64,000 nucleotides of DNA, taken from Carboxylicivirga mesophila. GTDB lineage: Bacteria > Bacteroidota > Bacteroidia > Bacteroidales > Marinilabiliaceae. The stretch covers positions 62,001 to 126,000 of the forward strand of contig NZ_JAGUCN010000001.1 in the NCBI RefSeq assembly GCF_018271975.1, written 5' to 3'. Under the pieces are notes generated by a model. It saw nothing but the letters and a program-made list of their open reading frames with translations, made no database searches and was not told the origin of the DNA. The position numbers and the translations under genes were made by a program. Within the stretch, counting starts at the first letter, position 1. Each line of letters starts with the position of its first letter. This document shows, one piece after another, positions 52,472 to 62,197 of this stretch.

Positions 52472-54964
52472 ATGTTCGACAAATTGAAAGGCTATCTGCC
52501 TTATTTAGGCGCAGTTTTGTTATTTATCGTTTTAAGTTTCGTTTACTTCTCACCTGTACTCGAAGGGAAGCAACTGCCGCAGCTGGATAATACCCATGCC
52601 AAAGCGATGTCAAAAGAGTTAAACGACTATGAAAAAGAAACTGGCGAGAAGGCCATGTGGACTAACTCCATGTTTGGTGGTATGCCTGCTTACCAGATCA
52701 AAAGCGATTCATCTAAAAATATTTTCAGTTACCTGAACCGCTACACGCGTTTGGGTTTACCATACGAAACTGTAGCCATCGTGTTCTTATACATGCTGGG
52801 TTTTTACCTTTTGCTGTTGAGTATGAAAGTTGATCACTGGCTCAGTGTGATTGGGGCCATTGCCTTTGCCTTTGGTTCCTACAACCTCATAATAATTATT
52901 GCCGGACACATCACAAAAACCTATGCCATTGCGCTGATGGCACCGGTGGTGGCAGGTGTGCTGTATGCCTATAATCGCAACCGGTTTATTGGTGCGGTGA
53001 TAACTACTGTGGCATTGGGAATGGAAATTGCTTATAACCATGTGCAGATTACCTATTACCTGGCGTTTATGGTGGGTTTTATTGTGCTGTCACGATTGGT
53101 ATATGCTATTAAAGAAAAAGCCATTAAGCCTTTTGCCCAAACAACGGGTATGTTGATTATTGCAGCAATGCTGGCGGTGTTGCCCAATATTACCAACTTA
53201 TGGACAACGGCTGAATATGGTAAGTACTCCATCCGGGGTGCTTCAGAACTAACGCCTAAAGAGGGACATAAGGAGCATTCGGGATTGGATGTGGACTATG
53301 CCTTTAGCTGGAGCTATGGCAAGCACGAAACATTAACGCTGCTGATCCCTAATATTGTAGGTGGTGCTTCTGAAGCTTTAGCTAATTCAGATGAGGCCAT
53401 GAAACACGTTGACCCACGTTTGAAGGAATATGTGGGGCAATCGAGCCAATACTGGGGAGGTCGTATCTTTACCAGTGGTCCGGTGTATGCCGGTGCCTTA
53501 ATATGCTTTTTGTTCTTTATTGGTGCCTTCTACTACAAAGGTAAAGAGCGTTGGTGGTTGATTGGTATTACCGTGTTTTCAATATTGCTGGCCTGGGGTA
53601 AGAACTTGCAGTGGTTCAATTATTTCATGTTCTACAATTTCCCCTTATACAATAAGTTCCGAACTGTTGAGATGGCTTTGATATTGGCCTCTATGGCTAT
53701 GCCTGTGTTGGGCTTTCTGGGCTTAAAAACCATCCTGGAGAAGCCAGAGGTGCTGAAGAAAGATAGCAAGTGGTTTGCCATTGCTTTTGCACTAACAGGT
53801 GGTGTTAGTTTATTATTTGCTTTATTTCCGGGAGCCTTTGGTATATACGAGTTTCTGTCGCCAATGGAATCACAACAGATTGGTGCACAAATACAACAAG
53901 GTGGTGAGCAGGCTCAAATGTATCAGCTTTTAGAATCTAACTTAATTGCTGCACGACAAGTGCTGATGACTTCTGATGCATGGCGCTCATTTGTATTCAT
54001 CTTGCTGGGTTCGGGTTCTATCTGGTTTTTTGCCCAGGGAAAGTTGCAGAAGCGTTATCTCATGTGGGGATTGGCTTTAATTGTGTTTATCGACCTTTGG
54101 GGCGTATCCAAGCGCTACCTGAACAACGATAACTTTGTGACTAAAACAAAGGCACGTCAGGAACTGGCGCAGTCCAAAGCCGACCAGGCTATTTTGAAAG
54201 ATAGTGATGCCTACTACCGCGTATTTCCGATTTACCGCGATCCGTTTAAAGATGGCTTTACGCCCTACTGGCACAAGTCGGTTGGTGGATTCCACGGAGC
54301 CAAGCTACGCCGTTACCAGGATGTGGCTGACTATTACCTGATGAATGACTGGCAGGAGCTGATGCGTGTGTTACAAATGGCACAAACACCGGGTGAGCTG
54401 GAAGTAGCCATGGAGAACATGCCGGTACTCAATATGATGAATACCAAATATATCATCTACAATCCGGGAGCTGCGCCTATCTTCAATCCTAACTACATGG
54501 GCAATGCCTGGTTTGTGAAAGATGTTCAGGAAGTGGCTAATCCTGATGAGGAGATCGCCGCGTTGGGAACAACCGATTTACATAGTACTGCGGTGGTTGA
54601 GAAGCGCTTTATCAATAAGGTACAGAACTATGCTGTAGATTCGGTGATGGGTCGCATTCAGTTGACACACTACGCGCCCGACTACCTGATATTTGAGTCG
54701 AATGCGCCACAGGAGCAACTGGCTGTTTTCAGTGATATCTACTACGACAAAGGGTGGAAAGCCTATATTGATGGTGAGGAAGCGGAGATGATACGCACCA
54801 ACTATATATTGCGCGGATTGATGATTCCGGCGGGGGAGCACGATATTGAGTTCCGTTTTAAGCCACAGTCTTTTGCTGTAGGACAGACAGTGGCCATCAT
54901 TAGTTCCATCATCATTCTGTTGCTTATCATTGGAGCTGTTGTAATAGCCCGTAAGAAACAGTAA
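52472..54964 (+). CDS. YfhO-family multi-span membrane protein
   Basis: An 830-residue protein with about 12-13 membrane helices over the first 540 residues, with large loops (TNSMFGGMPAYQIKSD, GKYSIRGASELTPKEGH). A periplasmic C-terminal domain follows (FESNAPQEQLAVFSDIYYDKGWKAYIDGEEAEM, then IPAGEHDIEFRFKP) and one last helix (806-826). This is the YfhO layout (GT-C-like fold), in Gram-positives needed for glycosylation of lipoteichoic acid. In Bacteroidota the substrate is unknown. Strong hairpin terminator downstream. Confidence 0.93.
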   Translation: MFDKLKGYLPYLGAVLLFIVLSFVYFSPVLEGKQLPQLDNTHAKAMSKELNDYEKETGEKAMWTNSMFGGMPAYQIKSDSSKNIFSYLNRYTRLGLPYETVAIVFLYMLGFYLLLLSMKVDHWLSVIGAIAFAFGSYNLIIIIAGHITKTYAIALMAPVVAGVLYAYNRNRFIGAVITTVALGMEIAYNHVQITYYLAFMVGFIVLSRLVYAIKEKAIKPFAQTTGMLIIAAMLAVLPNITNLWTTAEYGKYSIRGASELTPKEGHKEHSGLDVDYAFSWSYGKHETLTLLIPNIVGGASEALANSDEAMKHVDPRLKEYVGQSSQYWGGRIFTSGPVYAGALICFLFFIGAFYYKGKERWWLIGITVFSILLAWGKNLQWFNYFMFYNFPLYNKFRTVEMALILASMAMPVLGFLGLKTILEKPEVLKKDSKWFAIAFALTGGVSLLFALFPGAFGIYEFLSPMESQQIGAQIQQGGEQAQMYQLLESNLIAARQVLMTSDAWRSFVFILLGSGSIWFFAQGKLQKRYLMWGLALIVFIDLWGVSKRYLNNDNFVTKTKARQELAQSKADQAILKDSDAYYRVFPIYRDPFKDGFTPYWHKSVGGFHGAKLRRYQDVADYYLMNDWQELMRVLQMAQTPGELEVAMENMPVLNMMNTKYIIYNPGAAPIFNPNYMGNAWFVKDVQEVANPDEEIAALGTTDLHSTAVVEKRFINKVQNYAVDSVMGRIQLTHYAPDYLIFESNAPQEQLAVFSDIYYDKGWKAYIDGEEAEMIRTNYILRGLMIPAGEHDIEFRFKPQSFAVGQTVAIISSIIILLLIIGAVVIARKKQ

Positions 54965-55000
54965 GCAATTAAGATACAGGAAAAGTTAATCTTCATTTAA

Positions 55001-55051
55001 AAACCAAGGGCCGTATCCTGACGAATAATCGTTAGATACGGCCTTTGGTTT
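55001..55051 (+). terminator. Long hairpin terminator after the yfhO gene
   Basis: A 17-bp stem (AAACCAAGGGCCGTATC with its complement at 55035-55051, one G-U pair) with a 17-nt loop. T-rich sequence lies on the downstream side. Confidence 0.7.
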
Positions 55052-55154
55052 AGCTTATAGCTTTTGGCTAATAGCTGTTAGCTTTTTCCAAGGTGTTTAT
55101 TTTACCCAGAGTTTTGCATTAAGTCTTATGTCTTTATACTTCATTATATCATAG

Positions 55155-55197
55155 GGATCGCATCTTTATGCCCATTGTGTAAATAAAGATGCGATCC
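55155..55197. terminator. Perfect 15-bp inverted repeat between convergent genes
   Basis: GGATCGCATCTTTAT (55155-55169) and ATAAAGATGCGATCC (55183-55197) pair perfectly with a 13-nt loop, 20 bp beyond the stop of the GH3 gene. No clear U-tract on the minus strand; probably an mRNA 3'-end structure or terminator. Confidence 0.45.
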
Positions 55198-55216
55198 TTC
55201 GGTCTTTGGTCTTCCG

Positions 55217-57907
55217 TCATCTGTCTTCAGACACCGTCAGTGTAGAACGCAACCTGATGTCATTGGATGAGGCGCCAATCATAATTCTGAAATCACCTGG
55301 TTCAATCACCCTGTCCATGGCTTCGTTGAGCATGCTCAGCTGCTCGGGTGTAATGGTAAAGCTTACTTCTTTTGTTTCACCTTGCTTCAGGTGAATGCGC
55401 TGAAAACCCTTCAGCTCCATCACGGGACGAGCCACAGAGGCATACAAATCTTTGATATATAGCTGTACTACCTCGTCGCCATCGTAGGCGCCTGTGTTGG
55501 TGATGTTAAAATGTACGGTGCTCGACTCACCCGCGGCAATAACCGCTTGTTCCATCTTTAGATCGCTATAGGTAAATGAGGTATAGCTCAATCCATAGCC
55601 AAAGGGGAAAAGCGGTTTGCCGCTCAGGTTAAGGTAGTCATCGCCCCGTCCTGTGGGTTTATGGTTGTAATACAGTGGCAATTGTGACTCATGAATGGGG
55701 AAGGTGACAGGCAGGCGTCCGGCCGGGTTGTAATCGCCAAACAGCACATCGGCCACCGCATTACCACCCTCATCGCCCGGATACCAGGCATCAACGATGG
55801 CGGGCACATCATCTATCCAGTTGTTCATGGTGATGGCGCTGCCACCAATCAACACCACTACTACCGGTTTGCCTGTGGCTGCCACCTCTTGTATTAAGGC
55901 TTCCTGATGACCCGGCAGTGACAGGTAGGCCCGGTCTCTAAACTCGCCTTCTTCAATGCCGGCCACGACTACAGCCACGTCACTTTTTTTAGCGATGTTA
56001 ACGGCTTCTTTTATCTCTTGTTGCCAATGGTCTTTTACCCCGGCGTTCCAGATCAGTTTCAGGTTGACATTGCCCGTGGTTTCATAAAATTCCAGTCGTA
56101 TGTCGTAGGTCTTGCCTTTTACAAAATGATAAGGCTTGGTCAGCTGCCGGAAGGTTTGCTTCTGCCAGTTGTCAATGTGTAGCTCATCATTGATGTAGAG
56201 GCGATAGCCATCGTCCCCTTTAATGCCAATCTCAAATTGACCGGTGGCAGGCGCCGTCAGTTGTCCGGTCCAGCGAGCCGAATAGAAATCGTAATTGATA
56301 GTGGCCTGGTCGGGTGAGAACAGGGTCCAGCGGAAATCAATCACCGGATCGACACGCTCCAATGCAGGTTCGCCTTCAAGCGTAATATTGTTAAAATACG
56401 CGGCTTTCAGGCCCTGTTGTTTTTCATTTGCCAGTTGATGTGAAAGCTGTGCGGTTGGTATCGTCACAAAGCTTTCGGATTCGCGTCCGCAGCCGGGTGC
56501 ATAGTTCACCTGGCAGGCAGCACCCAGTTTATGTTTGATGCCATCGAGTATGCTAACTGATTCGTTGCCAGGCCCAGAGTAACCACCTAAACGTGCTTCC
56601 ACAGCGTCGGTGCCGATAAGAGCGATGGAACGTATCTCTTTACTAAGAGGCAATGTGTGATGGTCGTTTTTAAGCAGTACCATTGATTTGAGTGCTGCCT
56701 GTTTGGCCACCTCACGGTGTGCCTTGGAGCCATTTACCTTGTCGGCCTGCTCAGGATCAATATAGGGATTTTCAAACAAGCCCAGCTTGAACTTAGCTCG
56801 CAGCACGCGTCTCACTGCTTCGTCAATGGCTGCTTCATCAATCATGCCTTTCTCAAAGGCCTCGAAGAATAGCGGATAATGGTCGTACGACGTCTGAAAG
56901 ATCACATCCAGCCCATTTTCTATTGCCTGCTCAGTTGACTCGGCATAGTTCTTAGCCGTGTAATGCAGCACATTGGCACCACCTGTAGCACCGGCATCGG
57001 AAATAACGAAACCATCGAAGCCCCATTCATCTTTTAGTTTTTTATTGAGTAACCAGTCGTTGGCGGTGCATTGGCGGCCATCCAGCGAGTTGTAGGAAGT
57101 CATCACCGACCAGGCCTGTCCATCAATAAAGCATTTCTTAAAGGCCGGAAAGTAGATTTCCTCCAACAGACGCTCGTTAAAATGGATGGGGTAGCTATCA
57201 CGTCCGCCGTCGCCTACGTTGGCCACAAAATGCTTAGGGGTGGTGATGACGCCCGATTTCTCAAACTGGGTGATAAAGGAATAGGCCATCTGGGTGGTCA
57301 GATAAGGATCCTCACCATAGGTTTCTTCGGTGCGGCCCCAGCGCACGTCTCGCGCTATGTTGAGCACTGGCGATAGTATCTGACGGATGCCGCGTGTTTT
57401 GGTTTCCTGGGTGATGGCACGTGCTACATCGCCAATCATCGTGGTATCCCAGCTAGCGGCCAATCCGATAGCTTGCGGAAATGCCGTGGCACCATCGCGC
57501 ACCAGGCCATGCAATGCTTCATCAAACGGGATGATAGGTATGCCCAGGCGGGTTTCTTCTACAAAGTATTTCTGGATGTCGTTAATGAGTTCGGCTGTTT
57601 CCTGAGCCGTGCCTTCGCCCGAATAGTCGAGCAGCTGTTCCACTTCATTGGCCGACTGCCCCTTGGTGGCCACCTGAAAGCCAAATATACCATGGCGATA
57701 GCGCTCTTTGCCATCCGATAAATCACCTGGTATCATAAACAGTTGCCAGAATTTTTCCTCCAGCGTCATGCGCGACAGCAGATCATCAACCCTGTTCTCA
57801 ATGGGTAATTTCGGATTTTTGTAGGCAGGATCATCTGCCTGTTGACAGCCATGTAGCAGCATGAATAACGCCACCAAAAGCAGGCTGATTGTGTAAAATC
57901 GTTTCAT
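55217..57907 (-). CDS. GH3 beta-glucosidase lipoprotein with PA14 insert
   Basis: An 896-residue enzyme. A lipoprotein signal (LLHGC at about 21) predicts membrane anchoring. The GH3 TIM-barrel domain has the nucleophile Asp (about 304) in GFVISDAGATGG. The second alpha/beta domain is split by a PA14 module (about 495-640: GLKAAYFNNITLEG, GDDGYRLYINDELHIDNWQ) and a fibronectin-III-like C-terminus follows (about 780-890). The same order occurs in BglB/barley-type enzymes that hydrolyse beta-linked oligosaccharides. The exact linkage cannot be told. Monocistronic. Confidence 0.95.
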   Translation of the reverse strand: MKRFYTISLLLVALFMLLHGCQQADDPAYKNPKLPIENRVDDLLSRMTLEEKFWQLFMIPGDLSDGKERYRHGIFGFQVATKGQSANEVEQLLDYSGEGTAQETAELINDIQKYFVEETRLGIPIIPFDEALHGLVRDGATAFPQAIGLAASWDTTMIGDVARAITQETKTRGIRQILSPVLNIARDVRWGRTEETYGEDPYLTTQMAYSFITQFEKSGVITTPKHFVANVGDGGRDSYPIHFNERLLEEIYFPAFKKCFIDGQAWSVMTSYNSLDGRQCTANDWLLNKKLKDEWGFDGFVISDAGATGGANVLHYTAKNYAESTEQAIENGLDVIFQTSYDHYPLFFEAFEKGMIDEAAIDEAVRRVLRAKFKLGLFENPYIDPEQADKVNGSKAHREVAKQAALKSMVLLKNDHHTLPLSKEIRSIALIGTDAVEARLGGYSGPGNESVSILDGIKHKLGAACQVNYAPGCGRESESFVTIPTAQLSHQLANEKQQGLKAAYFNNITLEGEPALERVDPVIDFRWTLFSPDQATINYDFYSARWTGQLTAPATGQFEIGIKGDDGYRLYINDELHIDNWQKQTFRQLTKPYHFVKGKTYDIRLEFYETTGNVNLKLIWNAGVKDHWQQEIKEAVNIAKKSDVAVVVAGIEEGEFRDRAYLSLPGHQEALIQEVAATGKPVVVVLIGGSAITMNNWIDDVPAIVDAWYPGDEGGNAVADVLFGDYNPAGRLPVTFPIHESQLPLYYNHKPTGRGDDYLNLSGKPLFPFGYGLSYTSFTYSDLKMEQAVIAAGESSTVHFNITNTGAYDGDEVVQLYIKDLYASVARPVMELKGFQRIHLKQGETKEVSFTITPEQLSMLNEAMDRVIEPGDFRIMIGASSNDIRLRSTLTVSEDR

Positions 57908-58354
57908 AGTTTTTTCATTATTGAATTGGCAGCTTTATAGTCCAATCAAGCCACCTGTACTGTTTTTCTTTAGGCAATAGAGTATTCAAACATAAAGGAA
58001 TCAATATTTTGCCTAGTATAGGGGTGAGGTATGTTCAATTATGCAGATACTTTTAGGGCACTATTATGATAGTGGTTAATAACACTGTATATGGTCATAT
58101 GGAATCCCCTTAGACTGAGAATGTATAAAGGATGATAAGGAAGTAGGTTATGACACAACTGGGTCAAGCCTTACTACCCAATTGGGTCATAAGGTATCTG
58201 CAGTATATACAGTGGTGCAAATGGGGGTATGTTTTTATTCTCTTGAAAGTAGTTACCTGACCCCGGCATCTTGAGAGTGAATCATAGGTTCTGTGTCTCA
58301 TATTCCAGAAAAATAGTTATTGACAAAAATGGGAGTCAGTTATAAATTCAGAGT
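57908..58354. promoter_or_regulatory. 447-bp divergent spacer with duplicated CAAYTGGGTCA sites
   Basis: No gene seen. CAACTGGGTCA (58156-58166) and CAATTGGGTCA (58179-58189) are direct repeats 23 bp apart, and the second is part of the palindrome ACCCAATTGGGT. They could be regulator-binding sites between the divergent GH3 and small membrane-protein genes. The remainder is unremarkable AT-rich sequence. Confidence 0.35.
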
Positions 58355-58747
58355 ATGACTAAAACAGGTGAGATATTGTACTGGACGCCCCGGTTTTTGT
58401 GTATGGTGGCTATTGTGGTGATTTCCATGCTCACCTTTGAAGCGTTTAAGCCAGAGTTTAGTTCATGGCATCAACTCCGTACGTTTTTTATGCAAATGGT
58501 GCCTTCATTTGCATTAGTGCTATTATTAGTTTTTGCCTGGCGAAGGGAGCTGGCCGGTGGTACTATTTTCATAATTATTGGAGCAATAATGGCCTTTTTT
58601 GTTTATAAGTATCATTATCATTTGAGTCATTCTTTTATAAAAAGTATCTGGCGGGTTATTATAATGGCGTTTCCTTTGTGCCTGACAGGTTGTTTATTTG
58701 TAATGCATTATTTCTATAAGCGGAAGCGTGGAAATTTGATTCATTAA
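58355..58747 (+). CDS. Hypothetical four-helix membrane protein
   Basis: A 130-residue protein with four membrane helices (about 12-30, 42-62, 68-88, 98-118) and a basic end (YKRKRGNLIH). A conserved-looking YWTPRFLCMVAI opening suggests a small unnamed Bacteroidota family. Function unknown. Confidence 0.7.
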   Translation: MTKTGEILYWTPRFLCMVAIVVISMLTFEAFKPEFSSWHQLRTFFMQMVPSFALVLLLVFAWRRELAGGTIFIIIGAIMAFFVYKYHYHLSHSFIKSIWRVIIMAFPLCLTGCLFVMHYFYKRKRGNLIH

Positions 58748-58861
58748 GAAACCGGAAGGTTTCAAATAGTGACTGATCATCACTTCCGGCACCAATCTTT
58801 TATTTCGTCGTCTTTTGTCCGTAGCATATTTTGTTACTTTTGTAACAAGCAAGTACAAATC

Positions 58862-59347
58862 ATGCAAGCAGACGATAAAATTCAGACTAAACAGTTTTTA
58901 CTCGATCAACGTTATTTGGCCATGGCACGCATATGGGCGCAAAATTCCTATTGTAATCGCCGGCAGGTGGGAGCTATTATTGTTAAGGATAAGATGATCA
59001 TCAGCGATGGTTACAATGGTACGCCATCGGGCTTTGAAAATGAGTGTGAGGATTGTAACAACAAAACCAAGCCTTATGTACTGCATGCCGAAGCTAATGC
59101 TATCACCAAGGTAGCGCGTTCCAACAATAGCTCTGATGCATCTACTTTATATGTGACTGCCTCACCTTGCATTGAGTGTTCAAAGCTGATTATTCAGGCA
59201 GGTATAAAGCGGGTGGTGTTTGCCGAAAAATATCACAATACCGATGGTCTTGACTTATTAACACGCGCCAATATAGAGGTGGTACACATCCAGGATGAAC
59301 TGATCAGGGTAGAAGATGGTTTAATTCTTGGCAACACACATGAATAA
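58862..59347 (+). CDS. Deoxycytidylate deaminase-like protein
   Basis: A 161-residue zinc-dependent deaminase from ATG 58862. Zinc motifs HAEANAI (His and catalytic Glu) and TASPCIECSKLII (PCxxC) are intact, and CNRRQVGAIIVKD, SDGYNGTPSGFEN and ECEDCNN match the dCMP deaminase/ComEB group, which converts dCMP to dUMP for thymidylate synthesis. The next gene starts 35 bp downstream. Confidence 0.93.
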   Translation: MQADDKIQTKQFLLDQRYLAMARIWAQNSYCNRRQVGAIIVKDKMIISDGYNGTPSGFENECEDCNNKTKPYVLHAEANAITKVARSNNSSDASTLYVTASPCIECSKLIIQAGIKRVVFAEKYHNTDGLDLLTRANIEVVHIQDELIRVEDGLILGNTHE

Positions 59348-59382
59348 TATTAAAGTTCTTTATTAGAAAATACTACACCATT

Positions 59383-60996
59383 ATGCAGTCAAATACACGC
59401 AAGCAAATATTTATGCCTTTCCTGTTCGGCTTGTTAGTCGCACTGGGCGTATTCATAGGACGCAATTTTTTTAGTGCACCGGGCGGTAAAAGCAATTCGC
59501 TGATGATCTATCCGCAGGCCAACAAGCTGGATGCACTGATGAATCTTATAGAGGAGGAGTATGTGGATACAGTGGACCGTATGGCCATTGAAGAGCGTAT
59601 CATTCCTGAGATTCTTAAGGATCTGGACCCTCACTCAGTTTACATACCGGCGAAGGATCTAAATAAGGTGAATGAAGAGCTGCAGGGTAACTTTGGCGGG
59701 ATTGGTGTGCAGTTTAGCATGCAGAATGATACGGTAATGGTGATTCAGGTCATTCAGGGCGGACCATCGGAAAAGGTGGGGATCCTGCCGGGTGACCGAA
59801 TTGTGGCCGTGGATGATTCCATTATTGCCGGCAAAGGAATAGCAACCGACGATGTGATGAAAAAGCTGCGTGGCGAAATGGGCACGGATGTTAAAGTGGG
59901 TGTGCTACGCCGTCCGAATAAAGATTTAATCGATTTTAATATTACACGTGGCAGCATTCCTCTTTACAGCGTGGATGTGAGCTACATGGTGAACGAAACA
60001 ACCGGTTATATTAAAGTTGACCGTTTTGCTCAAAATACCTACCAGGAGTTTTTAACAGCCTTAGCGAAGCTAAAAGCCAATAACTGCCAGCAGGTAATCA
60101 TCGATTTCAGGGGCAACTCAGGCGGACTGCTGGATGTAGCTATTCGATTGTGTAATGAGTTTTTACCTGCCAAAGACCTGATTGTGTATACCGAAGGCAA
60201 ATCGCAGAAGCGACAAAATGTGCATGCCAATGGAGCAGGTACCTGCCAGGATACAAAGGTGGTGGTGCTTATTGATGAGTTTTCTGCTTCGGCCAGTGAA
60301 ATTTTTGCAGGAGCTATTCAGGATAACGACCGTGGTTTGGTCATTGGTCGTCGCTCGTTTGGTAAAGGCCTGGTGCAGCAGCAAATTCCATTACCTGATG
60401 GATCAGCATTGCGACTGACGGTGGCCCGTTATCACACGCCTAGTGGACGTTGCATTCAGAAACCTTATGAAAACGGGGTGGATGAATATTACGAAGATAT
60501 TTACAATCGCCTCGAGCATGGTGAGTTTTACAATGCCGATAGCATCAGTTTCGATGATGATTTAAAGTACACCACTAAAAATGGCCGCACCGTATATGGC
60601 GGCGGTGGTATTATGCCAGATATTTTTGTGCCACGCGATACTTCCATGATCACCAACTATTTTGTGCATTTGCGTATGAATGGTATCATGTATCGCTATG
60701 CTTTGCAGTATACCGATAATAATCGTCAGAAGCTGGAGCAGTTCACCACTGCTGAGGCCATGAAGGAATACCTCGATAAGCAGAATTTATTAGCCGATTT
60801 CCTGCGCTTTGCCAAGGATAAGGGCGTAGCGTTTAAGCAGGATGAATACAATACTTCAAAAGCGCAGATTGATATTGAGCTGAAGGCCTACATTGCACGT
60901 AATATCCTGGATAATGAAGGATTCTATCCAATTTTTCATGAGGTTGATGATGTATTTCAGAGGGCTGTAGAAGAAGCTTCTAACATGGGCAGCTAG
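59383..60996 (+). CDS. C-terminal processing peptidase (S41, CtpA-like)
   Basis: A 537-residue protein with an N-terminal signal anchor (about 8-28). PDZ domain (about 95-175: GGPSEKVGILPGDRIVAVDD). S41 core with VIIDFRGNSGGLLD, the nucleophile in DEFSASASEIFAGAI and the lysine in GRRSFGKGLVQQ. The remaining C-terminal 170 residues are the usual Bacteroidota extension. Periplasmic protein quality control or processing is the likely role. Confidence 0.95.
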   Translation: MQSNTRKQIFMPFLFGLLVALGVFIGRNFFSAPGGKSNSLMIYPQANKLDALMNLIEEEYVDTVDRMAIEERIIPEILKDLDPHSVYIPAKDLNKVNEELQGNFGGIGVQFSMQNDTVMVIQVIQGGPSEKVGILPGDRIVAVDDSIIAGKGIATDDVMKKLRGEMGTDVKVGVLRRPNKDLIDFNITRGSIPLYSVDVSYMVNETTGYIKVDRFAQNTYQEFLTALAKLKANNCQQVIIDFRGNSGGLLDVAIRLCNEFLPAKDLIVYTEGKSQKRQNVHANGAGTCQDTKVVVLIDEFSASASEIFAGAIQDNDRGLVIGRRSFGKGLVQQQIPLPDGSALRLTVARYHTPSGRCIQKPYENGVDEYYEDIYNRLEHGEFYNADSISFDDDLKYTTKNGRTVYGGGGIMPDIFVPRDTSMITNYFVHLRMNGIMYRYALQYTDNNRQKLEQFTTAEAMKEYLDKQNLLADFLRFAKDKGVAFKQDEYNTSKAQIDIELKAYIARNILDNEGFYPIFHEVDDVFQRAVEEASNMGS

Positions 60997-61017
60997 ACTG
61001 TTGATGAATAACTTATT

Positions 61018-61051
61018 AAAGCGCAGGATGTATGCATTCTGCGCTTTTTTT
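61018..61051 (+). terminator. Terminator after the S41 protease gene
   Basis: AAAGCGCAG / CTGCGCTTT stem with a 12-nt loop and a following T-run, 22 nt after the stop. Confidence 0.9.
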
Positions 61052-61189
61052 GTTCCAATTTCATTGATACATGACATATTGGCTCTAAAAGAGCCATATT
61101 AACGACTGCTTGACAGGTTGCCATTCTCAGTTTATCTTTTGCACGATAATTGTTGAGAGAATCGGTATATTTACAAAAACATTATTGCT

Positions 61190-61456
61190 ATGCTTATAGG
61201 TCTTGCTAAAACCATATTTTTCCTGATAACCTTTTACTACCTGTTTAAAATAATTGGCCGTTTGCTATTGCCATATGTGATGAAGAAAGGTGTGGAGCGC
61301 ATGCAACAACAGCAGCAACAAGCCGCCACCAACTATCAGCAGCAAGCCCGTAAGCAGGAAGGAAAAGTCACTATTAAGCAGGATGCTCATAAAAAATCGA
61401 CTCATATCGTGAATGACAATGAAGGTGAGTATGTTGATTATGAAGAAGTAAAGTAG
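61190..61456 (+). CDS. DUF4834 family protein
   Basis: An 88-residue protein with one N-terminal helix (IFFLITFYYLFKIIGRLLLPY), a Q-rich segment (MQQQQQQAATNYQQQA) and an acidic end (DNEGEYVDYEEVK). This layout is typical of DUF4834, a short membrane-anchored family of Bacteroidota with unknown role. Confidence 0.88.
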   Translation: MLIGLAKTIFFLITFYYLFKIIGRLLLPYVMKKGVERMQQQQQQAATNYQQQARKQEGKVTIKQDAHKKSTHIVNDNEGEYVDYEEVK

Positions 61457-61513
61457 TGACCTGATTTGAATGTTGCCTGAAGTTTTTTAATTTTAATCAT
61501 TAAAACTTCTGTT

Positions 61514-62197
61514 ATGCGACTAACGTTACCCCTCCTTATTAGCCTGTTTTGCCTGACAGGTATGTCCGCGCAAGATTATCTGGCCTCTCCGAAATTTAAT
61601 CAGTTTTGGCGAAACCTGGAAAACATCAAAATGCTGGATGGTGAACAGCCGGTAGACTACAAAGGCACTCCCTATATTTATGAATCGGAAGAGGCCTTTA
61701 TCACCCTCGAAAATGGTCAGCAAATTAAACCATTAACTCTCCGCTATAATGTGCATGATGATGTCATGGAAATCAAAAAGGATGAGCGTTATTATACCAT
61801 CCCCAAACAGAAAGAGTTTCCATTGTTTACCCTTGGTGAGCATAGTTTTGGATTGAAGGTGTATCAGCTCATCAACAAGAAGCAGATTGGTTATTTTGAG
61901 GCCTTGGTGGTTGATTCAGGCTGCAGCTTATATTTAAAGCACAAAGTATTCTTACAGGCTGCCGAAGAACCTAAACCATTTCAGGATGCTAAGCCGGCAG
62001 AGTTTAAGAACAGGGCTCCGGAGCTCTATCTATCGATAAATGATGGCGTATTGCAGGTGGTCAACAGTAAAAATGATTTAATCGACATGCTGCCAGACCA
62101 CAAGCAAGAACTCAGCAGTTTTATTAAAAAGCATAAAACGAAGTTTCGTAAGCCTGAGAGTGTCAAAGAAGTGGTGGAATATTATAACTCCCTATAA
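61514..62197 (+). CDS. Hypothetical secreted protein
   Basis: A 227-residue protein with signal peptide (MRLTLPLLISLFCLTGMSAQ). It has a beta-rich middle with a KPLTLRYNVHDDVMEIKKDERYY segment and a lysine-rich helical C-terminus (LSSFIKKHKTKFRKPESVKEV). The pattern resembles Bacteroidota secreted proteins of unknown function. It ends one base from the convergent helicase stop. Confidence 0.75.
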   Translation: MRLTLPLLISLFCLTGMSAQDYLASPKFNQFWRNLENIKMLDGEQPVDYKGTPYIYESEEAFITLENGQQIKPLTLRYNVHDDVMEIKKDERYYTIPKQKEFPLFTLGEHSFGLKVYQLINKKQIGYFEALVVDSGCSLYLKHKVFLQAAEEPKPFQDAKPAEFKNRAPELYLSINDGVLQVVNSKNDLIDMLPDHKQELSSFIKKHKTKFRKPESVKEVVEYYNSL

